Positions 18,083 to 27,339 of a DNA stretch of 64,000 nt are shown here, one piece after another. Every line of letters starts with the position of its first letter. Positions within the stretch are counted from its first letter, which is position 1. Under the pieces are notes generated by a model. That model saw nothing but the letters and a program-made list of their open reading frames with translations. It was not told where the DNA came from and did not search any database. The DNA comes from Prorocentrum cordatum (lineage: Eukaryota > Sar > Dinophyceae > Prorocentrales > Prorocentraceae): NCBI GenBank assembly GCA_963575745.1, contig CAUYUJ010005769.1, positions 57,790 to 121,789 on the forward strand, written 5' to 3'. Both the position numbers and the translations under genes were made by a program.

Positions 18083-18252
18083 CTACCAGACCACCCCAAC
18101 CCAACCCGAAGACCCGAAGACCCGAATTTCGGGTTGGGGGGGGTACGGGTTCCATATGTGTTTTCTCGATGTTCGCCGACCCCCCCCAAACAGGAAATGG
18201 AGGGCAAATCGAGACCTTCGGGTTGGGTTGGGTTGGGGTGGTTTGGTGGGTG
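18083..18252. mobile_element. TIR element, family M7
   Basis: ACCACCCCAACCCAACCCGA and GGGTTGGGTTGGGTTGGGGT are inverted ends. A second copy is at about 26425-26550. Confidence 0.65.
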
Positions 18253-18446
18253 GTGAGCCTCGGGAACGACGCCGGCAACGCCGTCGCCGCCGCTCTCCGT
18301 GGCGAGCAGCCGACGCCCCCTGGACGCCACCCGCGGGCCTGTCCAGTGGAGCGCATGTCCGACCAGAGCTTCGGAGGGGATCCGGCCGTGGGTGGCGACG
18401 AGGAGCCGCCACGGCAGCGCAAGAAGACTCGGGGCTTTCGGAGACG
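18253..18446 (+). CDS. Candidate exon between two elements
   Basis: This segment is bounded exactly by M7 (left) and M8 (right). The plus frame reads SLGNDAGNAVAAALRGEQPT, then SDQSFGGDPAVGGDEEPPRQ and RKKTRGFRRRLL, with high GC3. The minus strand is also open. An exon between two intron-forming elements would explain the layout, but strand and splice sites are unproven. Confidence 0.3.
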
Positions 18447-18451
18447 TCTTC

Positions 18452-18640
18452 TCGGGGGCGGCCAAGACGGGGGGTGTCCAAGAGGGGGGGGTGCAAAGCA
18501 TGACTGGCGGCATGTGCGCGGCCCAGCGGGGGGGCCAGGGACGTAATGAAAGGAGAAGAGGCGCCATGAAGTCTGGGGAAATATCATGGCCCACGCCATG
18601 ATACCCACCCCCCCTTCATCACCCTCTTTGCCGCCCCCAA
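18452..18640. mobile_element. TIR element, family M8, TCTTC target duplication
   Basis: TCGGGGGCGGCCAAGACGG and TTGCCGCCCCCAA are the ends, with ATATCATGGC...GCCATGATA inside. TCTTC lies at 18447-18451 and 18641-18645. Copies are at 26557-26747 and about 51762-51955. Confidence 0.85.
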
Positions 18641-18645
18641 TCTTC

Positions 18646-19118
18646 CTGGGGGACGGGGCCCCAGGGCCTCAGCACAAGGGGACCTCGAAAGGGTAGGTTG
18701 AACCACCCTGGACTCCTTCCTGCCCGCAGGGCCCCCTCCCACAGGGCCCTGGGGTTGTGTTGCACGCATCGCACTCGAGGACCACATCCCGGGAATGATT
18801 TCGAGCACCCAGAACAATTTCCAAGCACTTTCGAACGAGTATCGCCTCCCAGGGCCAAACACGTAAAACCCTCCAGTTCTCTACTTTCTTGGTGCTCGAA
18901 ATTCTTTCTGATGAGCAAGGCTGAAGGAGGTTGGAACAGCATAACCCTGGGACCCCATCCCTCCGAGCCGCATCTTTGAACCACCGGCCAAGAATCTCCA
19001 GGACAGATGGCGGGCGCAAAAAACCCAGAACCAAACAATCTGGCCATCCCTCGGGAGGCCGATGTTTACTTCCGCCGAGCTTCCGCCGAGCTTCCGCCGG
19101 ACGAGGCAGCATCTGGCC
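18646..19118. other. Stretch without a recognised gene
   Basis: Open frames occur on both strands. CTTCCGCCGAG is repeated three times near 19070-19100. No domain was recognised. Confidence 0.4.
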
Positions 19119-19237
19119 ATCGCTCGGACGTCCATTCCCTGTGTTTTGTTCGGTTTCGTGCGTGGTTTTTTCGCCAAATGATCAAGAGTGCTCCTCGATG
19201 GCCCTCGCCGAGAGAAAAATGTACACGTCCGAGCGAT
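19119..19237. mobile_element. TIR element, family M2
   Basis: ATCGCTCGGACGTCCATTCC and CACGTCCGAGCGAT form the inverted ends, with CGCCAAATGATCAAGAGTGC inside. Five copies occur in this window (19119, 20103, 22180, 24877, 34314). Confidence 0.88.
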
Positions 19238-20023
19238 GCCAAGGCCTCGTTTTACCCCCGCGGGCACCTGCGGCCCTTCCGCAGCCTTCCGGCCGAGTAA
19301 GCGATGCCAACCCCAGGAGGAGGAGGAGGAGGAGGACGAGGAGGAGGAGGAGGAGGGGGAGGAGAAGGAGGAGGAGGAGGAGGAGGAGAAGGAGGAGGAC
19401 GAGGAGGAGCAGAGTTGGAGGAGGAGGAGGAGGAGGAAGGCAAGAGGTCCCTCTGTTGGGAGCGCGCCGCACGGCCAGATCCACATGCGGGGTGCCCAGA
19501 GGCCGCGCGCTGTGGATGCACGCGTGCGGCAACCCGGCGTGCCTGGCCGCGGGGGGCCAAGCGTTAGGCCGGGCATGTCTTCCGGCAGGCGGATTTTGGA
19601 GGGAAAAACAGACAGGGTCGAAACTTAATGCGGGATGGCGATTAATAAGAACAATGGGAGAGACCGATCGAAACAATAGTTTTCTGCTATTTCTGCATAC
19701 TTTTCTGACTGGAGGAGGACGACAAAAAAATAGTTTTCCAGCCCGCGGCCGGTTTTTTCTAATCGTCATCCCGGGCGCCGCCGCGTGAACACGACCCAGT
19801 CATTTACTAATCGTCATCCTCCATTATTCAAAACAATCACGCATAGCCAGGCCATCCCCTCCCTGCTTTTGAAGGTTCCCCCTGTGGAGAGAGACACGCC
19901 CGACGAAAGCCGAGCGGCGGAGAGCAGCAGCTCTGGGCGCACGCGTGCCGAAGCTCTCGCCCCTGACTGGGCCGGGGCCGGCTCGCCCCGGAGCCGCTCT
20001 GGGCTCGGCGGCGCGGCCGCCGC
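19238..20023. repeat. (GGA)n array and unresolved segments
   Basis: (GGA)n at about 19315-19438. Segments 19440-19790 and 19860-20023 have open frames on both strands. The minus-strand frame around 19900-20090 (for example RARPELLLSAARLSS-like) may be coding but has no resolved limits. Confidence 0.4.
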
Positions 20024-20098
20024 GCTGTTTTTGGCCCCCTCGCCACCGCCCTCGCGGTCGTCGTCGGTCGATTCCTCGCCTTGCCGCCGGGCTCCTCT
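20024..20098. repeat. Left copy of a roughly 75-bp direct duplication
   Basis: CACCGCCCTCGCGGTCGTCG and TGCCGCCGGGCTCCTC recur in the same order at 20229-20300 (about 85% alike). The two copies flank an M2 element. Confidence 0.8.
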
Positions 20099-20102
20099 GG
20101 CC

Positions 20103-20223
20103 ATCGCTCGGACGTCCATTCCCTGTGTTTTTGTTGGGTTTCGTGCGTGGTTTTTCTCGCCAAATGATCAAGAGTGCTCCTCGATGGCCCTCGCCGAGAG
20201 AAAAATGCACACGTCCGAGCGAT
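20103..20223. mobile_element. M2 element between long direct duplicates
   Basis: Same ends as 19119-19237. The duplicated host segment ends just before it and starts again just after GATGCCAG. Confidence 0.88.
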
Positions 20224-20228
20224 GCCAG

Positions 20229-20300
20229 GCTGTTGTCCCCCTCTCCACCGCCCTCGCTGCCGTCGTCGGTCGGTTCCTCGCCTGGCCGCCGGGCTCCTCC
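20229..20300. repeat. Right copy of the roughly 75-bp direct duplication
   Basis: GCTGTTGTCCCCCTCTCCAC to GGCTCCTCC, aligning with 20024-20098 apart from small indels. Confidence 0.8.
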
Positions 20301-20363
20301 GCGACGGCGAGGGAGCGGGCAGCTGGACTCCCGAAGTGGGGGTACGGAAAGAATGGGTACAAT

Positions 20364-20523
20364 TGAAGGGGCCCTGGGACACGCAAATACATGCACACAA
20401 ATAGAAGAATTCCCCATAGTTTCCCATATGTTCTGGGTTTCTGTCTCCCCCCCACTTCCCATATTTTCCAATCTTCTCCGGGGAGTGGACGATTAATTGT
20501 GTCTGTGTTTCTTTCCCTCCTGA
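20364..20523 (+). mobile_element. M4 element with ACAAT target duplication
   Basis: TGAAGGGGCCCTGGGACACG to TTCCCTCCTGA, flanked by ACAAT at 20359-20363 and 20524-20528. This copy defines the M4 ends. Confidence 0.9.
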
Positions 20524-20528
20524 ACAAT

Positions 20529-21127
20529 GCCCAACAGCAGTTCCTACTCCTTTTGAACAGGGCTCGCTGTCCGGGCCCGCCGCGGCCTGTTGCCATGCGA
20601 GACAGAAGGCCGCCTGCCCAACAGCGGCCGCTGCTGGCTCGGGGCAGCAGTTGCTGTTGGGCAGTGTGCCCAGTGTCTCCGTGCCCCTTTCGGGCGCCCG
20701 AGGGGCACGGGAGGCCAGTCCACAGGAAAACCCTCCTCTTACCCATCCTCCTGCCCCTCCTCCTCCTCCTCCTCCTCCTCCTCCTCCTCCTCCTCCTCCT
20801 CCTCCTCCTCCTCCTCCTCCTCCTCCTCCTCCTCCCTCCTCCTCCTCCTCCTCCTCCTCCTGATCCTCCTGATCCTCCTGCTCCTCCAGCTCCTCCTGTC
20901 CTCCTCCTGCTCCTCCTCCTCCTCCTCCTCCTCCTCCTCCTCCTCCTCCTCCTCCTCCGCAAGACACCCGGCCCCGAGCCCCCAGGGCGTCCCCTGTTTT
21001 TGCTTGGTGCGGGAGCGTCACGCTCTTTCCGTGGCGGAGCCGCGGAGGCCCGAGAAGTAGCCCAGGGCATGCCCCGGGAGGCATCCAGGGTGTCTCTTGG
21101 CAGGGGCCCCCCGCTGTCTCGCCTCCC
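20529..21127. repeat. Unresolved segment, (TCC)n array and M12 fragment
   Basis: 20529-20750 has open frames on both strands. (TCC)n spans about 20757-20957. Around 21000-21120, GGGAGCGTCACGCTC and CCAGGGTGTCTCTTGGCA resemble the M12 repeat at 25957 and 52832. Confidence 0.55.
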
Positions 21128-21312
21128 AGACCCCCTCGAGTAATGACAAAAATCACGACGGGAGGTTTTTCGCCATTTTCGGCCTCCGGGGGCCCTCACC
21201 GGGCCTCGGGCGCGTCAAAAAACGACTCAGGACGAAAAATCGGTCATAGGGAAAGGGTCTGGACCTCTGGGGGGCGCGTCATGAAAAAATCATGACGTCG
21301 GGGGTCTGGGGA
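21128..21312. mobile_element. TIR element, family M11
   Basis: CCCAGACCCCCTCGAGTAAT and ATCATGACGTCGGGGGTCTG are the ends. An inverted partner is at about 21789-21987 and a third copy at about 62835-63020. Confidence 0.8.
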
Positions 21313-21344
21313 GGGGGGACAGACGGGCCCCTCCCCCCCGTTTG

Positions 21345-21570
21345 AGCAGGGGCCGGCCGTCCCGGCATTCCTGGAGTCCTGCCACGACATGTTCTCCGAG
21401 CCCCCAGAATGTGCCAAGAACGACAACAAGGTTCTCAGAACACAGGCCCGATGTGGGAACACAAGACAGGCTCTGCCAGGCATGTGCGAAGAACACTTCG
21501 TGGAAACCACAAAAGAGGCTCTTAGAACATTGCTTGGTAGGACTATAGGCGAGCAGGGACCTTTGTGGTC
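21345..21570 (+). repeat. R-cat repeat, uninterrupted copy
   Basis: Contains GGCCGTCCCGGCATTCCTGG, CCACGACATGTTCTC and GGAAACCACAAAAGAGGCTC. Because it runs through the position where the 5.4-kb copy carries M3, it documents the pre-insertion state. Confidence 0.8.
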
Positions 21571-21788
21571 CCCGGAAACGGCAGGGCCGTCTTTTTTATC
21601 GTTTCCCCAAAAATGTCAATTGACTATGGAAGCGGCAAAAAAAGGCGACCGGAAACGGCAACAAAAACGGCTCCAGGATCGGAACTGGAGCCGGAACCGG
21701 CCAAAAAACGGCGACGGAACCGGTAAACCAACGGAGTCGGGACCGGCAGAAAAAACGGCAGAACGGAACCGGGAAAAAAAACGGCCCT
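21571..21788. repeat. Degenerate CGGAAACGG repeats
   Basis: CGGAAACGGCA, GGAACCGG and related 8-10-mers recur irregularly between two inverted M11 copies. Confidence 0.65.
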
Positions 21789-21987
21789 GTCCCCAGACCC
21801 CCGACGTCATGATTTTTTCATGACGCGCCCCCCAGAGGTCCAGACCCTTTCCCTATGACCGGTTTTTCGTCCTGAGTCGTTTTTTGACGCGCCCGAGGCC
21901 CGGTGAGGGCCCCCGGAGGCCGAAAATGGCGAAAAACCTCCCGTCGTGATTTTTTCATTGCTCGAGGGGGTCTGGGACTAAGGCCGG
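21789..21987. mobile_element. M11 element, inverted copy
   Basis: Reverse complement of 21128-21312. The two copies form an inverted pair about 480 bp apart. Confidence 0.8.
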
Positions 21988-22179
21988 GACGCGTCGCCGC
22001 TGCTTGAGGCCCGCCCCCGCCTCGGGGTTGAGCCTGCTCTGCGCCGCGGCCTGCAGGGGTGCCGCCGCCGGGTCCGCCGGCGCGCGGGCGTCCGGCGCGG
22101 GCGCCCGGCTGGCGACGAGCTTCAGCGGGCCGCGGCCGCTGGCGCCCTGGGGGCTGTGGCGTCCAGCCCCTCTCTGGCC
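21988..22179. other. Unresolved segment
   Basis: GC-rich, open on both strands, with no domain recognised. Confidence 0.35.
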
Positions 22180-22301
22180 ATTGCTCGGACGTCCATTCCC
22201 TGTGTGTTCTTTGGTTTCGCGCGTGGATTTTTGTTCGCCAGAGGATCAAGGATGCTCCTCGAGGGTCCCCGCCGAAGGAAAAATGCACACATCCGAGCGA
22301 T
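22180..22301. mobile_element. M2 element
   Basis: ATTGCTCGGACGTCCATTCC and CACATCCGAGCGAT ends. Confidence 0.85.
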
Positions 22302-22337
22302 GCCAAGCTCTTCCCTCCTGCTCGCGCCGCGAGCAGA

Positions 22338-22514
22338 TCGGCGGTGGACAGACCTCCCTTTAGTATACACCTCTCCGCAGTGAAAAAGACGGCCTGGGAC
22401 CGAAGCCGACGGACCTGGACCCGCAAGAAGTGACGGCCGCGACGCCCTCTCGCGAACCGAGAACGGCCAATTCCTGAATCGGCGTGTCAGGGTAGGAGGT
22501 CGATCCATCTCCGA
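22338..22514. mobile_element. M3 element with GCAGA target duplication
   Basis: TCGGCGGTGGACAGACCTCC and GAGGTCGATCCATCTCCGA ends, with GCAGA at 22333-22337 and 22515-22519. Confidence 0.9.
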
Positions 22515-22519
22515 GCAGA

Positions 22520-23444
22520 AACAAAAAACGGCATGCGTTTATCCGTTTGTTCGGCCTCCTAGGGCGCGGCCCTGAGCACCGGGACCGCCAAAAAAGCTCG
22601 ACTCGGGCTGCACCACCGGCCCTGACCTCCAGGGACCCCGTGTTGAAACGCTCGAAACATCAGAGGTCACTCCCTTCTCCTCCTCCTGCTCCTCCTGCTC
22701 CTCCTGCTCCTCCTGCTCCTCCTCCTCCTCCTCGTCCTCCTCCTCCTCTTTTTTTCCACCCCTCCTTCTCCTCCTCCTCCTCCTCCTCCTCCTCCTCCCC
22801 CTCCTCCTTCCTGCTTGGCAACCGCTCCTTTTTCCCCTCCGCCTTCCTCCTCCCTCCACCTCATTCCACCTCCTACTCCTCGGCAGCGGCGGCGGCAGCG
22901 GCGGTGGCGGCGAGTCTTTGGGGCCTCCTGTGAGCGATCGATGTTGTACCCGTGCCACGTGCATTACTTGCGGACTAGACCCAAAGAGGGGCTGGCATGG
23001 ACAGAGCCCGAGACAAGATTTTCTTCTATTCCCGAATTGCCCTCTCACCTTTCCTGGTTTGGGGTAGCCGTAATGAGGGGTATGGTGAAGCACCGATCGG
23101 CACCTGGAGGGGGGACAACGAGGGGAAGAGGATCGAAGTTCCAAGCACGACGTCGTCATTCCGAAGTTGTTTGGGGGATCTTGATGCTCTCGTCGCCACC
23201 GTTGGACGAATTTCGGAGAACTGCTGTCCTGGAGGAGGAGCCGAGGAGGGGATTGCCAAAGAGGGCGGGTTGGATGCTCGTCCTGAGGACCCTGATGAAG
23301 CCACTCTCTCTCTCCACTCATGCGTCGAACGCCCGTCGAAGTGAGCCGAACTTGCATCGAGCTGGAGCCGAGCCATCGTGAGCCAAAATGGAGCCGACTT
23401 GGATTCGCACTGGGAGTCGCACAGACCCGCCAGGTGGGCCAAGG
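22520..23444. repeat. (TCC)n array and a long stretch without a confirmed gene
   Basis: (TCC)n and TCCTGC-rich sequence span about 22677-22860. 22930-23440 is unique-looking with several open frames on both strands. None has a recognised domain. Confidence 0.4.
23379..23391 (-). other. 13-bp match to the dinoflagellate spliced-leader core
   Basis: The minus strand reads CCATTTTGGCTCA, identical to the core of the conserved spliced leader, but the following bases (CGA instead of AG) and the preceding bases do not match. It may be a relic or chance. Confidence 0.25.
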
Positions 23445-23595
23445 GAGGAGGAGGGAGGAGGAGGGAGGGAGGAGGGAGGGAGGAGGGAGGGAGGAGGGAG
23501 GGAGGAGGGAGGGAGGAGGGAGGGAGGAGGGAGGGAGGGAGGAGGGAGGGAGGGAGGAGGGAGGAGGGAGGGAGGGAGGGAGGGAGGGAGCAGAC
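23445..23595. repeat. GGAGGGAGGGAGGA minisatellite
   Basis: About 150 bp of GGAGGGA-type units, strongly purine-biased. Confidence 0.9.
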
Positions 23596-24249
23596 GATCC
23601 AGCTGGCAGGGAGGGCCGAGGAGGGAGAGGAGGACTGCGGCGCCGGACGTGCTCCTCGGAGTGCGGCGTCCAGGGGCCCCACCTCGGGGGCAGGCCCCCT
23701 CGGGGCCATCAGGAAGTGTATACGTCCCTCCGTCGCTCCTGAAGAAAGGCTCGGGGATCTTCTGACCCGGGTCAATCCAGACCCAGGTCAGCAGGAACCA
23801 AACAACTGCAATGCAGTAAAACAAAAAAAAAAAAACTGCAACGCAGGTCTCCGCAAACCCGGGTCAGCCAATATGCGCGGCTGCCTCGCGGCCACGAGCG
23901 GCTCGCTAACCCAGGTCAGCCAGAGGGGGTCTTCGCAGGATCCTGCAGGACCTGGTGCCCTGGCTGACCCCCGTCTGCATTGACCCCCGTCTCAAGGCTC
24001 CCGAAAGGCGGCCCGACACGAACCGCCGGTCGACGTGGACCCCTTGAGGCGGGGAGGCCCATGGGCCGATGCCGACCGCACTTCGGGGTCGAAGGGCCGA
24101 GGCTCGACGAGGGGCTCGAGGATTCGGGGCTCGCGGATCGTCTCGCTCGTGCTTCGGGGCAGGGCTCGAGGTAAACAGCATTCGTCGTGTGCGTTGATTC
24201 TTCGTTCTCCTTCGCTCTGTCTTCGTGTTGCCTTTGCTGCGAAACGGGG
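23596..24249. repeat. Dispersed GACCCGGGTCA/GGATCCTGCA repeat and unresolved flanks
   Basis: 23756-23990 repeats landmarks of 3089-3250 and adds a poly-A run near 23820-23837. 23596-23755 and 23991-24249 are open on several frames. The latter may be 3' sequence of the PB1-domain gene. Confidence 0.5.
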
Positions 24250-24540
24250 TCAAAACGGAAACGGCCCACGGAATCGCCAAACCACCGGTTGCTCGTGCCC
24301 TGGGGGCCCCCTGGGGCCAGCCGCGGCTTCTGGGGGTCCGTGGACCTCTCCCGCTGCCTCCTGACCAGACTTGCGAGGCGCCTCCGCCAGGGGTGGCGGC
24401 ATCGGTATCGCCTCCTCCTCGGAGGGAGGGGTGGGGTGGCGAAGGGGAGGGGCAGGGATCGGACGAGGACGCCGAGGCGGGCGGAGGGCCTGCAGGAAGT
24501 CCGCGAGGGTCGCCTCCACGAGCGTGCACAGGTCCTCCTC
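24250..24540 (-). CDS. PB1 gene exon 3
   Basis: Acceptor TCCTCGGGGCCAG|GAG opens EEDLCTLVEATLADFLQALR, which completes the PB1 acidic loop and last helix. A low-complexity Pro/Ala/Glu tail (including TPPSEEEAIPMPPPL) then runs to TGA at 24252-24250. An earlier donor and further exons cannot be excluded. Confidence 0.65.
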   Translation of the reverse strand, partial: EEDLCTLVEATLADFLQALRPPRRPRPIPAPPLRHPTPPSEEEAIPMPPPLAEAPRKSGQEAAGEVHGPPEAAAGPRGPPGHEQPVVWRFRGPFPF

Positions 24541-26937
24541 CTGGCCCCGAGGACAGCAAGAGACACCGATCCTTACCAGCCTGGAACATATCCCTATCCT
24601 CATGCTGGGCATCTCCGCATCACGATGCCAATCTCAGGGGCTCCCTTCTTTTTTGAGGGCGCATCCCTGAGATTGTCATCGCCTTTTGGTGGCGTGTCAA
24701 TCTTAGAGATGGGGATCAGTTCGAGGCTGGTAATCGATCCCGCGCGCCAGCGCCCATGGCCGGGGGTCCCGGGGCGCAGCCCGCGCCGAGCGAGAGAGCC
24801 CAGGGGCACGTGCCGCCACGGCGGCGAGTAGGCCCAGGGCAAGCCCCCCTCCAGGGCGAGCGGCGAGGGGCTCGCCGTCGCTCGGACGTCCATTTCCCGT
24901 GCATTTGTCGATTTCGTGTCTGTTTTTTTGTTGCTCGATGGTCCAGGGTGGTCCTCGATGGTTCTCGCCGAGGAAAAAATGCACACGTCCGAGCGATGCC
25001 AAGGAGGAGGCGCTGAGCCATCTTCGACCCCACGGGGGCCCTTGCCCAGCTCGCGGGGCCGCCTGGGAAGCGACCAGGGCGAGGCACAGCCGGTCCCGGG
25101 GGAAGGGTCGAGGCTTCCGGGGGTCCGAGGATGGAGGGCAGTTGTAGGGGAACGAACAACGAATTAAACACAAGAGCTCGGAGGTCCGCGCGGATTTCTC
25201 GGATCAGCGCTGGACCCCTCCTCCCTGGCGCGCGGAGCGCGCCAGGGGCGGCGCCGGAGGCGGACCGCCGAGTTCTTGTGTTATTGCCATTGTTCGTTCT
25301 CCTAGAAGTCAGGGGAAGCAAGTGAAGCCGGAGGAAAAGGAATCTGATGGGCCTATTTTCCACCACCACCACCATAAGTTGGAGGGGGAGGGGGTCCACA
25401 TCCTCCTCCTCCTCCTCCTCCTCCTCCTCCTCCTCCCCCCTCCTCCTCCTCCTCCTCCTCCTCCTCCTCCTCCTCCTCCTCCTCCTCCTCCTCCTCCTCC
25501 GACTTATGGTGGTGGTGGTGGAAGCGGGCCCACCAGAATCACGAGGGGGAGCGGAAACACGAGGTGTGCGCACCAGACCTGGGCACGCGCTGGGCCTCGC
25601 CGCGGGGCCCGGCGCGCGGCCAGCGTTCCCCCGGTCCTCGTCCCTGTACTTGAGGACCAGGTGCGGCGAGCCCTCTGAGAGGTACAGCGGAGGCCAGTCC
25701 ACGAGAAATCGGCGGCGGGCGCGGGGGGGAAATGAGAAGGGGCGGGACTTCCGAGGCTTCTGAGAAGTTTCCGGACTTCTGAGAGGGCTTCTGAGAAGTT
25801 CAGTCTGTATTCGAAATAGGCTAAGGAGACCTCTCAGAAGTCCCCCGGACTTCTAAGAAGTCCCGCGGCCTTCTGAGAAGGCCTGCTCCTTCTCATTTCC
25901 CCCCTGGGCCCGCCGCCGAAGAAAGCTTCCACGAGAAACCCAGCCAGGAGACCCCAGGACGTCCATTGATTTCTGGTGTGGGAGCGTCACGCCTTCCACG
26001 GCAAGACTATCGATACCCAAGAAACCCAGGGCACCCTGGAGACAAGCAGGGTGTTTCTTGGCATGGGCCTCCACTGTAGAGGAAAGCATTGGAGGCTTCG
26101 CGCGGTAACTTGAGAACGTCGGATGCACGTCTGATAGACGTCGGATCCACGCCTGATAAACGCCTGAATTACGTCGGCCATCGCCGCGCGAATTCGTCAC
26201 ATATCTTTCGCGGCTGACATGTGGACGAAACGACACAACTCTTGCGCGCCGCGCGAGGCCTCCAGACAGATGCTTCCGGAGGTCCGTACAGATTTCCTGG
26301 ATAAGCGCTTCAACCTCCTGGCGGCGCCTCTGGCGCCGCCTTTGGCGCGCTCCGCGCGCTAAATATGGGGGCCCGAGCGCAGATGCAAGAGATCCACGCA
26401 GATCTCCGAAAATTGAGTGCTATACTCACCAACCACCCCAACCCATCCCAAAGTCGCCATTGGGTCTGCCAGTTCCCAGTGGGTACGCGTTCCAGAACAC
26501 GGCGAACGCACGGTGGAGCCGGGGTTCTGGGACCTTCGGGTTGGGTTGGGGAAGGCTCGGGAGCGGCCAAGAGGGGGGTTTCCAAGAGGGGGGGGTGCAA
26601 ATCATGACCGGCGGCATGTGCGCGGCCCAGCGGGGGGGCCAGGGACGCAATGAAATAAGAAGAGGCGCCATGAAATCTAGGGAGATATCATGGCCCCCGC
26701 CATGATATCCACCCCCCCTAGTCATCCCCCCCTCTTTCCGCCCCCGAGTTGGGGAAGGCTTGGGAAGTGAAGCTTCTCTCCGTCCACCTCTGGGAGCTTG
26801 AAGCCCTCCACGATCGTCGCCTGCAGCGCCGCGTAGCGCGCCTCCTCCCCGGCACCCTGCCTCGGGGGCAGCCGGGCGCGCAGCCTCCGCACATCGCCCT
26901 CGAGGTCCACCTTCACGACCAGCTCGTCCTCGGACAT
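24250..26937 (-). CDS. PB1-domain protein gene (three exons, minus strand)
   Basis: The model joins 26937-26788, 25672-25637 and 24540-24250, all in phase 0, giving about 158 residues if the frame ends at TGA 24252-24250. Residues 1-69 form a PB1-like fold. The first strand is DELVVKVDLEGDVRRLR (Lys9 is the usual basic partner residue). Then come a helix and FKLPE|GSPHLVLKYRDE|EEDLCTL, whose Y-x-D-E-E-E-D stretch is the acidic OPCA motif. A helix ATLADFLQALR closes the domain, followed by a Pro-rich tail. PB1 domains are protein-interaction modules that pair basic and acidic faces. The partner and role here are unknown. Both introns are largely filled with TIR elements. The 3' end could be longer if another donor is used. 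Confidence 0.7.
24574..24732. mobile_element. M10 element in PB1 intron 2
   Basis: ACCAGCCTGGAACATATCCC and GTTCGAGGCTGGTA are inverted ends. GATCC lies close outside both. It sits about 30 bp upstream of the exon 3 acceptor. Confidence 0.7.
24877..24997. mobile_element. M2 element in PB1 intron 2
   Basis: GTCGCTCGGACGTCCATTTC and CACGTCCGAGCGAT ends. Confidence 0.82.
25143..25310. mobile_element. H6-type hairpin in PB1 intron 2
   Basis: GAACGAACAACGAATTAAAC and GTTATTGCCATTGTTCGTTC are outer arms around a GGCGCGCGGAGCGCGCC core. Confidence 0.7.
25345..25535. mobile_element. HP hairpin around (TCC)n, GAATC target duplication
   Basis: TGATGGGCCTATTTTCCACC and GGTGGAAGCGGGCCCACCA ends, with (TCC)n inside and GAATC on both sides (25340-25344 and 25536-25540). 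Confidence 0.85.
25637..25672 (-). CDS. PB1 gene exon 2 (36-nt exon, GA donor)
   Basis: Twelve codons, GSPHLVLKYRDE, between acceptor CCTCTCAGAG|GGC and donor GACGAG|GACCGG. A GA 5' splice site is unusual in general but known in dinoflagellates. The exon supplies the last strand and half of the OPCA motif. Confidence 0.68.
25718..26410. repeat. PB1 intron 1: GAAGTC-type element, M12 and H6 hairpin
   Basis: 25718-25912 carries inverted ends GGGGGGAAATGAGAAGG and CCTTCTCATTTCCCCCC with internal TTCTGAGAAGT repeats. 25957-26090 is M12 (GGGAGCGTCACGC to TGGCATGGGCCTCCACTGTA). About 26265-26405 is an H6-type hairpin. Confidence 0.6.
26425..26747. mobile_element. M7 and M8 elements in PB1 intron 1
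   Basis: M7 at about 26425-26550. M8 at 26557-26747 has ends TCGGGAGCGGCC and GCCCCCGA. GTTGGGGAAGGC (12 bp) flanks M8 on both sides (26545-26556 and 26748-26759). Confidence 0.75.
26788..26937 (-). CDS. PB1 gene exon 1
   Basis: 50 codons from ATG 26937 (context CGGCCCGATGTC) to CTCCCAGAG|GTGGAC. It encodes the N-terminal half of the PB1 fold including VVKVDLEGDVRRLR. The AG|GT donor leaves phase 0. Confidence 0.72.
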
Positions 26938-27339
26938 CGGGCCGGCGCGGCTGGCAGGTGCGCCCCTCGAGCGCCTCGAGGTCCCGAGACCAAAAACCGA
27001 GCATCGACAGTAGAGGTGGGGTTCCGAGTTGTTATCCAACGAACTGGGCTGGTGTGCCGCTCTGGCGGTTCTGTAGCCGCCGCCGCCGCCCCGTCGCCGC
27101 CCGTCGCCGCCCGTCGCCTGGGCCGGAAAGTCACTCTGGCGGCTATGTGGCCGCGGTCGCCGCCCCGTCGCCGCCTCGTCGCCGCCCGTCGCCTGGGCCG
27201 GTGAGCCACTCTGGCGGCTATGTGGCCGCCGTCGCCGCCCCGTCGCTGCCTCGCCGCCGCCACATATATTCTCCTTTGTTTACAAGAATAACTTCGACCA
27301 CCCTCCCCGGATGTCTCGATACCCCGGGAACATATGCAA
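26938..27339. repeat. Upstream of the PB1 gene: tandem 75-bp repeat
   Basis: About 27054-27262 has two to three units containing CACTCTGGCGGCTATGTGGC and CGTCGCCTGGGCCGG. No promoter motif or spliced-leader acceptor could be assigned. Confidence 0.6.

Noticed and set aside
22997-23344. A plus-strand gene beginning MDRARDKIFF
   Set aside because: The opposite strand is equally open, with no splice context and no recognised domain.
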